The position numbers and the translations under genes are program-made. This document shows positions 1 to 10,315 of a stretch of 64,000 nucleotides of DNA, in pieces (positions within the stretch are counted from its first letter, which is position 1; the number at the start of each line of letters is the position of its first letter). This DNA comes from Hydractinia symbiolongicarpus (Eukaryota > Cnidaria > Hydrozoa > Anthoathecata > Hydractiniidae): contig NC_079884.1 in assembly GCF_029227915.1 (NCBI RefSeq), forward strand, positions 31,312,001 to 31,376,000, in the 5' to 3' direction. The notes beneath the pieces are model-generated. The model was not told the DNA's origin. It did not search any database and saw only the letters and a list, made by a program, of their open reading frames with translations.

Positions 1-2621
1 TTTTAAAAATGTGTTCATTTTTGATGAGACGCTGAATAAAAGAAGTTTAATCGCCGGCAAACGAAAACCCGCGACTTCCCGTAAATCCCGGACTCGGCCC
101 GTATGGTCACAATTATACAAATAAAGTACCCAGGGAGTAAACTCATTTCCAGAACGATTTTTTAAATTATTTTTTCACCACTAAAACGCATAAGACTTGT
201 AGTTTTCAAAAATGTTTTCATTTCTGATGAGACGCTGAATAAAATAAGTTTAATCGCCGGCAAACGAAAACCCGCGATTTCCCGTAAATCCCGGTCTTGG
301 CCCGTATAGTCAAAAGTATACAAAGAAAGTACCCTGTGAGTAAACTCATTTCCAGAATGATTTTTTAAATTATTTTTTCACCACTAAAGCCCATGAGACT
401 TGTAGTTTTTAAAAATGTTTTCATTTTTGATGAGACGCTGAATAAAAGAAGTTTAATCGCCGGCAAACGAAAACCCGCGACTTCCCGTAAATCCCGGACA
501 CGGCCCGTATAGTCAAAAGTATACAAAGAAAGTACCCAGGGAGTAAACTCATTTCCCGAACGATTTTTTAAATTATTATTTCACCACTAAAGCCCACGAG
601 ACTTGTAGTTTTTAAAAATGTGTTCATTTTTGATGAGACGCTGAATAAAAGAGGTTTAATCGCCGGCGAACGAAATCCCGCGATTTCCCGTAAATCCCCG
701 GCTTGGCCCGCATAGTCGAATGTATACAAAGAAAGTACCCTGTGAGTAAACTCATTTCCAGAATGATTTTTTAAATTATTTTTTCACCACTAAAACGCAT
801 AAGACTTGTAGTTTTCAAAAATGTTTTCATTTCTGATGAGACGCTGAATAAAATAAGTTTAATCGCCGGCAAACGAAAACCTGCGATTTCCCGTAAATCC
901 CGGACTCGGCCCGTATAGTCAAAAGTATACAAAGAAAGTACCCAGGGAGTAAACTAATTTCCCAAACGATTTATTAAATTATTATTTCACAACTAAAGCC
1001 CATGAGACTTGTAGTTTTTAAAAATGTTTTCATTTTTGATGAGACGCTGAATAAAAGAAGTTTAATCGCCGGCAAACGAAAACCCGCGATTTCCCGTAAA
1101 TCCCGGACTCGGCCCGTATAGTCAAAAGAATACAAAGAAAGTACCCAGGGAGTAAACTCATTTCCCGAACGATTTTTTAAATTATTATTTCACCACTAAA
1201 GCCCATGAGACTTGTAGTTTTTAAAAATGTGTTCATTTTTGATGAGACGCTGAATAAAAGAAGTTTAATCGCCGGCAAACGAAAACCCGCGACTTCCCGT
1301 AAATCCCGGACTCGGCCCGTATGGTCACAATTATACAAATAAAGTACCCAGGGAGTAAACTCATTTCCAGAACGATTTTTTAAATTATTTTTTCACCACT
1401 AAAACGCATAAGACTTGTAGTTTTCAAAAATGTTTTCATTTCTGATGAGACGCTGAATAAAATAAGTTTAATCGCCGGCAAACGAAAACCCGCGATTTCC
1501 CGTAAATCCCGGTCTTGGCCCGTATAGTCAAAAGTATACAAAGAAAGTACCCTGTGAGTAAACTCATTTCCAGAATGATTTTTTAAATTATTTTTTCACC
1601 ACTAAAGCCCATGAGACTTGTAGTTTTTAAAAATGTTTTCATTTTTGATGAGACGCTGAATAAAAGAAGTTTAATCGCCGGCAAACGAAAACCCGCGACT
1701 TCCCGTAAATCCCGGACACGGCCCGTATAGTCAAAAGTATACAAAGAAAGTACCCAGGGAGTAAACTCATTTCCCGAACGATTTTTTAAATTATTATTTC
1801 ACCACTAAAGCCCACGAGACTTGTAGTTTTTAAAAATGTGTTCATTTTTGATGAGACGCTGAATAAAAGAAGTTTAATCGCCGGCAAACGAAAACCCGGG
1901 ATTTCCCGTAAATCCCGGTCTTGGCCCGTATAGTCAAAAGTATACATAGAAAGTACCCTGTGAGTAAACTCATTTCCAGAATGATTTTTTAAATTATTTT
2001 TTCACCACTAAAACGCATAAGACTTGTAGTTTTCAAAAATGTTTTCATTTTTGATGAGACGCTGAAAAAAAGAAGTTTAATCGCCGGCAAACGAAAACCT
2101 GCGATTTCCCGTAAATCCCGGACTCGGCCCGTATAGTCAAAAGTATACAAAGAAAGTACCCAGGGAGTAAACTAATTTCCCAAACGATTTATTAAATTAT
2201 TATTTCACAACTAAAGCCCATGAGACTTGTAGTTTTTAAAAATGTTTTCATTTTTGATGAGACGCTGAATAAAAGAAGTTTAATCGCCGGCAAACGAAAA
2301 CCCGCGATTTCCCGTAAATCCCGGACTCGGCCCGTATAGTCAAAAGAATACAAAGAAAGTACCCAGGGAGTAAACTCATTTCCCGAACGATTTTTTAAAT
2401 TATTATTTCACCACTAAAGCCCATGAGACTTGTAGTTTTTAAAAATGTGTTCATTTTTGATGAGACGCTGAATAAAAGAAGTTTAATCGCCGGCAAACGA
2501 AAACCCGCGACTTCCCGTAAATCCCGGACTCGGCCCGTATGGTCACAATTATACAAATAAAGTACCCAGGGAGTAAACTCATTTCCAGAACGATTTTTTA
2601 AATTATTTTTTCACCACTAAA
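1..2621 (+). repeat. Higher-order repeat A: 1218-bp hexamer, about 2.15 copies
   Basis: Copy 1 is 1-1218, copy 2 is 1219-2436, and a third starts at 2437 and diverges at about 2622, where CGCATAAG becomes GGCATGAG. The unit is exactly 6 x 203 bp. Diagnostic monomers in order carry TGTGTTC with GCGACTTCCC and GGTCACAATTATAC; TTTCTGATGAG with AAAATAAG; GACACGGCCC; and CTAATTTCCCAAACGATTTATT. The two full copies agree closely except in the fourth and fifth monomers, where blocks of linked variants differ (see 636-728; also GAATAAAATAAG in copy 1 against GAAAAAAAGAAG in copy 2 near 2065). The same monomer types reappear at 38.6-40.1 kb. Confidence 0.93.
636..728 (+). repeat. Conversion-like patch inside hexamer copy 1
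   Basis: In this stretch copy 1 carries AAAAGAGG, GAACGAAATCCCGCG, CCCCGGCTTGG, CCCGCATAGTC and CGAATG. The corresponding place in copy 2 (about 1854-1946) has AAAAGAAG, AAACGAAAACCCG, CCCGGTCTTGG and CAAAAG. The flanking sequence on both sides is the same in the two copies. The linked variant set, including CCCCGGCTTGG with CCCGCATAG, is found again at about 38285-38365. This fits a short gene-conversion tract or double exchange from another subfamily; the donor given is inferred. Confidence 0.65.
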
Positions 2622-5600
2622 AGGCATGAGACTTGTAGTTTTTAAAAATGTTTTCATTTTTGATGAGACGCTGAATAAAAGAAGTTTAATCGCCGGCAAA
2701 CGAAAACCCGCGATTTCCCGTAAATCCCGTACTCGGCCCGTATAGTCAAAAGTATACAAAGAAAGTACCCAGGGAGTAAACTCATTTCCCGAACGATTTT
2801 TTAAATTATGATTTCACCACTAAAGCCCATGAGACTTGTAGTTTTTAAAAATGTGTTCATTTTTGATGAGACGCTGAATAAAAGAAGTTTAATCGCCGGC
2901 AAACGAAAACCCGCGACTTCCTGTAAATCCCGGACTCGGCCCGTATGGTCACAAATATACAAATAAAGTACCCAGGGAGTAAACTCATTTCCAGAACGAT
3001 TTTTTAAATTATTTTTTCACCACTAAAAGGCATGAGACTTGTAGTTTTCAAAAATGTTTTCATTTTTGATGAGACGCTGAATAAAAGAAGTTTAATCGCC
3101 GGCAAACGAAAACCCGCCATTTCGCGTAAGCCCCGGACTCGGCCGGCATAGTCAAAAGTATACAAAGAAAGTACCCAGGGAGTAAACTCATTTCCCGAAC
3201 GATTTTTTAAATTATTATTTCACCACTAAAGCCCATGAGACTTGCAGTTTTTAAAAATGTGTTCATTTTTGATGAGACGCTGAATAAAAGAAGTTTAATC
3301 GCCGGCAAAATAAAACCTGCGATTTCCCGTAAATCCCGGACTCGGCCCGTATAGTCAAAAGTATACAAAGAAAGTACCCAGGGAGTAAACTCATTTCCCG
3401 AACGATTTTTTAAATTATTATTTCACCACTAAAGCCCATGAGACTTGCAGTTTTTAAAAATGTGTTCATTTTTGATGAGACGCTGAATAAAAGAAGTTTA
3501 ATCGCCGGCAAAATAAAACCTGCGATTTCCCGTAAATCCCCGGCTTGACCCGTATAGTCAAAAGTATACAAAGAAAGTACCCAGGGAGTAAATTCATTTC
3601 CCGAACGATTTTTTAAATTTCTTTTTCACCACTAAAACGCACGAGACTTGTAGTTTTCAAAAATGTTTTCATTTTTGATGAGACGCTTAATGAAAGAGGT
3701 TTAATCGCCGGCAAACGAAAACCCGCGATATCCCGTAAATCCCGGGCTTGGCCCGTATAGTCAAAAGTATACAAAAAAGTACCCAGGGAGTAAATTCATT
3801 TCCCGAACGATTTTTTAAATTATTTTTCACCACTAAAACGCATGAGACTTGTAGTTTTCAAAAATGTTTTCATTTTTGATGAGACGCTGAATAAAAGAAG
3901 TTTAAACGCCGGCAAACGAACACCTGCGATTTACTGTAAATCCCGGGCTTGGCCCGTATAGTCGAATGTATACAAAGAAAGTACCCTGTGAGTAAAATCA
4001 TTTCCAGAACGATTTTTTCAATTATTTTTTCACCACTAAAACGCATAAGACTTGTAGTTTTTAAAAATGTATTCATTTTTGATGAGACGCTGAATAAAAG
4101 AAGTTTAATCGCCGGCAAACGAAAACCCGCGACTTCCCGTAAATCCCGGACTCGGCCCGTATGGTCACAATTATACAAATAAAGTACCCAGGGAGTAAAC
4201 TCATTTCCAGAACGATTTTTTAAATTATTTTTTCACCACTAAAAGGCATGAGACTTGTAGTTTTCAAAAATGTTTTCATTTTTGATGAGACGCTGAATAA
4301 AAGAAGTTTAATCGCCGGCAAACGAAAACCCGCCATTTCGCGTAAGCCCCGGACTCGGCCGGCATAGTCAAAAGTATACAAAGAAAGTACCCAGGGAGTA
4401 AACTCATTTCCCGAACGATTTTTTAAATTATTATTTCACCACTAAAGCCCATGAGACTTGCAGTTTTTAAAAATGTGTTCATTTTTGATGAGACGCTGAA
4501 TAAAAGAAGTTTAATCGCCGGCAAAATAAAACCTGCGATTTCCCGTAAATCCCGGACTCGGCCCGTATAGTCAAAAGTATACAAAGAAAGTACCCAGGGA
4601 GTAAACTCATTTCCCGAACGATTTTTTAAATTATTATTTCACCACTAAAGCCCATGAGACTTGCAGTTTTTAAAAATGTGTTCATTTTTGATGAGACGCT
4701 GAATAAAAGAAGTTTAATCGCCGGCAAAATAAAACCTGCGATTTCCCGTAAATCCCGGGCTTGACCCGTATAGTCAAAAGTATACAAAGAAAGTACCCAG
4801 GGAGTAAATTCATTTCCCGAACGATTTTTTAAATTTCTTTTTCACCACTAAAACGCACGAGACTTGTAGTTTTCAAAAATGTTTTCATTTTTGATGAGAC
4901 GCTTAATGAAAGAGGTTTAATCGCCGGCAAACGAAAACCGGCGATATCCCGTAAATCCCGGGCTTGGCCCGTATAGTCAAAAGTATACAAAAAAGTACCC
5001 AGGGAGTAAATTCATTTCCCGAACGATTTTTTAAATTATTTTTCACCACTAAAACGCATGAGACTTGTAGTTTTCAAAAATGTTTTCATTTTTGATGAGA
5101 CGTTGAATAAAAGAAGTTTAAACGCCGGCAAACGAACACCTGCGATTTACTGTAAATCCCGGGCTTGGCCCGTATAGTCGAATGTATACAAAGAAAGTAC
5201 CCTGGGAGTAAACTCATTTCCAGAACGATTTTTTAAATTATTTTTTCACCACTAAAACGCATAAGACTTGTAGTTTTTAAAAATGTGTTCATTTTTGATG
5301 AGACGCTGAATAAAAGAAGTTTAATCGCCGGCAAACGAAAACCCGCGACTTCCCGTAAATCCCGGACTCGGCCCGTATGGTCACAATTATACAAATAAAG
5401 TACCCAGGGAGTAAACTCATTTCCAGAACGATTTTTTAAATTATTTTTTCACCACTAAAAGGCATGAGACTTGTAGTTTTCAAAAATGTTTTCATTTTTG
5501 ATGAGACGCTGAATAAAAGAAGTTTAATCGCCGGCAAACGAAAACCCGCCTTTTCGCGTAAGCCCCGGACTCGGCCGGCATAGTCAAAAGTATACAAAGA

Positions 5601-6155
5601 AAGTACCCAGGGAGTAAACTCATTTCCCGAACGATTTTTTAAATTATTTTTTCACCACTAAAACGCATGAGATTTGTAGTTTTCAGAAATGTTTTCATTT
5701 TTGATGAGACGCTTAATGAAAGTGGTTTAATCGCCGGCAAAATAAAACCTGCGATTTCCCGTAAATCCCGGAGTCGGCCCGTATAGTCAAAAGTATACAA
5801 AGAAAGTACCCAGGGAGTAAACTCATTTCCCGAACGATTTTTTAAATTATTATTTCACCACTAAAGCCCATGAGACTTGCAGTTTTTAAAAATGTGTTCA
5901 TTTTTGATGAGACGCTGAATAAAAGAAGTTTAATCGCCGGCAAAATAAAACCTGCGATTTCCCGTAAATCCCGGGCTTGGCCCGTATAGTCAAAAGTATA
6001 CAAAGAAAGTACCCAGGGAGTAAATTCATTTCCTGAACGATTTTTTAAATTTCTTTTTCACCACTAAAACGCACGAGACTTGTAGTTTTCAAAAATGTTA
6101 TCATTTTTGATGAGGCGCTTAATGAAAGAGGTTTAATCGCCGGCAAACGAAAACC
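2622..6155 (+). repeat. Higher-order repeat B: 1216-bp hexamer, about 2.7 copies, preceded by a dimer step
   Basis: GGCATGAG landmarks at 3029, 4245 and 5461 are 1216 bp apart. Six monomers give 1218, and the two missing bases are in the short variants CAAAAAAGTACCC and TTATTTTTCACC. Homology at this offset starts near 2815 and ends near 6155, where GGCGATATCCC is replaced by GCAATTTCCC. Between 2437 and 3248 a two-monomer unit repeats at 406 bp (GGCATGAG at 2623 and 3029). Diagnostic features are CGCCATTTCGCGTAAGCCCC, GGCCGGCATAG, GCAAAATAAAACCTGCG, AAATTTCTTTTTC and CGAACACCTGCGATTTACTG. In the last copy, about 5640-5735 is replaced by another type (GATTTGTAGTTTTCAGAAATG with GCTTAATGAAAGTGG) before the copy resumes. 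Confidence 0.9.
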
Positions 6156-6868
6156 CGCAATTTCCCGTGAATCCCGGGCTTGGCCCGTATAGTCGAATGT
6201 ATACAAAGAAAGTACCCTGTGAGTAAACTGATTTCCAGAACGATTTTTTAAATTATTTTTTCACCACTAAAACGCATAAGACTTGTAGTTTTTAAAAATG
6301 TTTTCATTTTTGATGAGACGCTGAATAAAAGAAGTTTAATCGCCGGCAAACGAAAACCCGCGATATCCCGTAAATCCCGGGCTTGGCCCGTATAGTTAAA
6401 ATTTTCCAAAAAAGTACCCAGGGAGTAAATTCATTTCCCGAACGATTTTTTAAATTATTTTTCACCACTAAAACGAGTGAGACTTGTAGTTTTCAAAAAT
6501 GTTTTCATTTTTGATGAGACGCTGAATAAAACAAGTTTAATCGCCGGCAAACGAAAACTTGCCATTTCCCGTAAACCCCGGACTCGGCCCGTATAGTCAA
6601 AAGTATACAAAGAAAGTACCCAGGGAGTAAACTCATTTCCCGAACGATTTTTTAAATTATTTTTTCACAACTAAAACGCATGAGACTTGTAGTTTTCAAA
6701 AATGTTTTCATTTTTGATGAGACGCCTAATAAAAGAGGTTTAATGGCCGGCAAACGAAATCCCGCGATTTCCCGTAAATCCGGGGCTTGGCCCGTATAGT
6801 CGAATGTATACAAAGAAAGTACCCAGGGAGTAAACTCATTTCCCGAACGCTTTTTTTAATTTTTTTTT
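6156..6868 (+). repeat. Mixed monomers: first alpha-, beta- and gamma-like units
   Basis: Three and a half monomers without local tandem order. One near 6361 has GCGATATCCC and AAAATTTTCC (alpha-like). The next has AAAACGAGTGAG and CTTGCCATTTCCCG with AAACCCC (beta-like). The third has GCCTAATAAAAGAGG and CCGGGGCTTGG (gamma-like). The same series recurs 3244 bp downstream (16 monomers minus 4 bp) at about 9605-9960, and in expanded form from 10.3 kb. There is no gene in this stretch. Confidence 0.85.
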
Positions 6869-8086
6869 CACCACTAAAACGCATGAGACTTGTAGTTTTC
6901 AAAAATGTTTTCATTTTTGATGAGACGCTTAATGAAAGAGGTTTAATCGCCGGCAAACGAAAACCCGCGATTTCCCGTAAATCCCGGGATTGGCCCGTGT
7001 AGTCGAATGTATACAAAGAAAGTACCCTTTGAGTAAACTCATTTCCAGAACGATTTTTTAAATTATTTTTTCACCACTAAAACGCATGAGACTTGTAGTT
7101 TTTAAACTTGTTTTCATTTTTGTTGAGACGCTGAATAAAAGAAGTTTAATCGCCGGCAAACGAACACCTGCGATTTCCCGTAAATCCCGGACTCGGCCCG
7201 TATAGTCAAAAGTATACAAAGAAAGTACCCAGGGAGTAAACTCATTTCACAAACGATTTTTTAAATTATTATTTCACCACTAAAGCCCATGAGACTTGTA
7301 GTTTTTAAAAATGTTTTCATTTTTGATGAGACGCTGAATAAAAGAAGTTTAATCGCCGGCAAACGAAAACCCGCGATTTCCCGTAAATCCCGGACTCGGC
7401 CCGTATAGTCAAAAGTATACAAAGAAAGTACCCAGGGAGTAAACTCATTTCCAGAACGATTTTTTAAATTATTTTTTCACTACTAAAAGGCATGAGACTT
7501 GTAGTTTTCAAAAATGTTTTCATTTTTGATGAGACGCTTAATGAAAGAGGTTTAATCGCCGGCAAACGAAAACCCGCGATTTCCCGTAAATCCCGGGATT
7601 GGCCCGTGTAGTCGAATGTATACAAAGAAAGTACCCTGTGAGTAAACTCATTTCCAGAACGATTTTTTAAATTATTTTTTCACCACTAAAACGCATGAGA
7701 CTTGTAGTTTTCAAACTTGTTTTCATTTTTGTTGAGACGCTGAATAAAAGAAGTTTAATCGCCGGCAAACGAACACCTGCGATTTCCCGTAAATCCCGGA
7801 CTCGGCCCGTATAGTCAAAAGTATACAAAGAAAGTACCCAGGGAGTAAACTCATTTCACAAACGATTTTTTAAATTATTATTTCACCACTAAAGCCCATG
7901 AGACTTGTAGTTTTTAAAAATGTTTTCATTTTTGATGAGACGCTGAATAAAAGAAGTTTAATCGCCGGCAAACGAAAACCCGCGATTTCCCGTAAATCCC
8001 GGACTCGGCCCGTATAGTCAAAAGTATACAAAGAAAGTACCCAGGGAGTAAACTCATTTCCAGAACGATTTTTTAAATTATTTTTT
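6869..8086 (+). repeat. 609-bp trimer, two tandem copies
   Basis: CACC or CACT landmarks at 6869, 7478 and 8087 are 609 bp apart. Each unit holds a delta monomer (GCTTAATGAAAGAGG, CCCGGGATTGG, CCCGTGTAG), an epsilon monomer (AAACTTGTTTTC, TTTTGTTGAG) and a monomer with TTATTATTTCACC and AAAGCCCATGAG. The copies differ at a handful of sites, for example CCCTTTGAG against CCCTGTGAG and TTTTTAAACTTG against TTTTCAAACTTG. Units 3 x 203 bp long recur at 10.7-11.9, 41.1-42.4, 45.1-45.8 and 46.9-47.6 kb. Confidence 0.9.
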
Positions 8087-8628
8087 CACCACTAAAAGGC
8101 ATGAGACTTGTAGTTTTCAAAAATGTTTTCATTTTTGATGAGACGCTGAATAAAAGAAGTTTAATCGCCGGCAAACGAAAACCCGCCATTTCGCGTAAGC
8201 CCCGGACTCGGCCGGCATAGTCAAAAGTATACAAAGAAAGTACCCAGGGAGTAAACTCATTTCCCGAACGATTTTTTAAATTATTTTTTCACCACTAAAA
8301 CGCATGAGATTTGTAGTTTTCAGAAATGTTTTCATTTTTGATGAGACGCTTAATGAAAGTGGTTTAATCGCCGGCAAAATAAAACCTGCGATTTCCCGTA
8401 AATCCCGGACTCGGCCCGTATAGTCAAAAGTATACAAAGAAAGTACCCAGGGAGTAAACTCATTTCCCGAACGATTTTTTAAATTATTATTTCACCACTA
8501 AAGCCCATGAGACTTGCAGTTTTTAAAAATGTGTTCATTTTTGATGAGACGCTGAATAAAAGAAGTTTAATCGCCGGCAAAATAAAACCTGCAATTTCCC
8601 GTAAATCCCGGGCTTGGCCCGTATAGTC
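8030..8628 (+). repeat. Three-monomer segment copied from hexamer B, offset 2637 bp
   Basis: This segment matches 5393-5991, including CGCGTAAGCCCC with GGCCGGCATAG and the GATTTGTAGTTTTCAGAAATG patch next to GCAAAATAAAACCTGCG. The offset is 13 monomers minus 2 bp. It ends where CAAAAG changes to CGAATG. Since the patch in hexamer B's last copy is also present here, that copy and not the earlier ones is the closer relative. Confidence 0.85.
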
Positions 8629-10315
8629 GAATGTATACAAAGAAAGTACCCTGTGAGTAAACTCATTTCCCGAACGATTTTTTAAATTATTTTTTCACCA
8701 CGAAAACGCATAAGACTTGTAGTTTTTGAAAATGTTTTCATTTTTGATGAGACGCTGAATAAAAGAAGTTTAATCGCCGGCAAACGAAAACCCGCGATTT
8801 CCCGTAAATCCCGGGCTTGGCCCGTATAGTCAAAAGTATACAAAAAAAGTACCCAGGGAGTAAATTCATTTCCAGAACGATTTTTTAAATTTCTTTTTCA
8901 CCACTAAAACGCACGAGACTTGTAGTTTTCAAAAATGTTTTCATTTTTGATGAGATGCTTAATGAAAGAGGTTTAATCGCCGGCAAACGAAAACCCGCAA
9001 TTTCCCGTAAATCCCGGGCTTGGCCCGTATAGTCGAATATATACAAAGAAAGTACCCTGTGAGTAAACTCATTTCCAGAACGATTTTTTAAATTATTTTT
9101 TCACCACTAAAACGCATAAGACTTGTAGTTTTTAAAAATGTTTTCATTTTTGATGAGACGCTGAATAAAAGAAGTTTAATCTCCGGCAAACGAAAACCCG
9201 CGATATCCCGTAAATCCCGGGCTTGGCCCGTATAGTCAAAAGTATACAAAAAAGTACCCAGGGAGTAAATTCATTTCCCGAACGATTTTTTAAATTATTT
9301 TTCACCACTAAAACGCATGAGACTTGTAGTTTTCAAAAATGTTTTCATTTTTGATGAGACGCTGAATAAAAGAAGTTTAATCGCCGGCAAACGAACACCT
9401 GCGATTTACTGTAAATCCCGGGCTTGGCCCGTATAGTCGAATGTATACAAAGAAAGTACCCTGTGAGTAAACTCATTTCCAGAACGATTTTTTAAATTAT
9501 TTTTTCACCACTAAAACGCATAAGACTTGTAGTTTTTAAAAATTTTTTTATTTTTGATGAGACGCTGAATAAAAGAAGTTTAATCGCCGGCAAACGAAAA
9601 CCCGCGATATCCCGTAAATCCCGGGCTTGGCCCGTATAGTCAAAATTTTCCAAAAAAGTACCCAGGGAGTAAATTCATTTCCCGAACGATTTTTTAAATT
9701 ATTTTTCACCACTAAAACGAGTGAGACTTGTAGTTTTCAAAAATGTTTTCATTTTTGATGAGACGCTGAATAAAAGAAGTTTAATCGCCGGCAAACGAAA
9801 ACTTGCCATTTCCCGTAAACCCCAGACTCGGCCCGTATAGTCAAAAGTATACAAAGAAAGTACCCAGGGAGTAAACTCATTTCCCGAACGATTTTTTAAA
9901 TTATTTTTTCACAACTAAAACGCATGAGACTTGTAGTTTTCAAAAATGTTTTCATTTTTGATGAGACGCTTAATGAAAGAGGTTTAATCGCCGGCAAACG
10001 AAAACCCGCGATTTCCCGTAAATCCCGGGATTGGCCCGTGTAGTCGAATGTATACAAAGAAAGTACCCTGTGAGTAAACTCATTTCCAGAACGATTTTTT
10101 AAATTATTTTTTCACCACTAAAACGCATGAGACTTGTAGTTTTCAAACTTGTTTTCATTTTTGTTGAGACGCTGAATAAAAGAAGTTTAATCGCCGGCAA
10201 ACGAACACCTGCGATTTACTGTAAATCCCGGGCTTGGCCCGTATAGTCGAATGTATACAAAGAAAGTACCCTGTGAGTAAACTCATTTCCAGAACGATTT
10301 TTTAAATTATTTTTT
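8629..10315 (+). repeat. Mixed zone leading into the pentamer
   Basis: About eight monomers. The part near 8891 (AAATTTCTTTTTC, GATGCTTAATG, GCAATTTCCCG) matches 6051 onward at an offset of 2840 bp. The part from 9605 (GCGATATCC, AAAATTTTCC, then AAAACGAGTGAG) matches 6361 onward at 3244 bp. From about 9960 a delta and an epsilon monomer follow directly on a beta monomer, so the gamma unit is missing here compared with 10.3-12.9 kb. No gene or unique sequence is present. Confidence 0.85.

Noticed and set aside
208-290. Hammerhead-ribozyme-like core: CTGATGAG followed later by CGAAAAC in TTTCTGATGAG monomers (also near 828, 1440, 38670, 39480, 41104 and 42728).
   Set aside because: Satellite hammerheads are known, so I checked. 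Beyond the first G-C pair the sequence after CTGATGAG (ACGCTG) does not pair with that before CGAAA (GGCAAA), stem III with a UH cleavage site is not evident, and most monomers have TTGATGAG, losing the essential C. It is a coincidental match.
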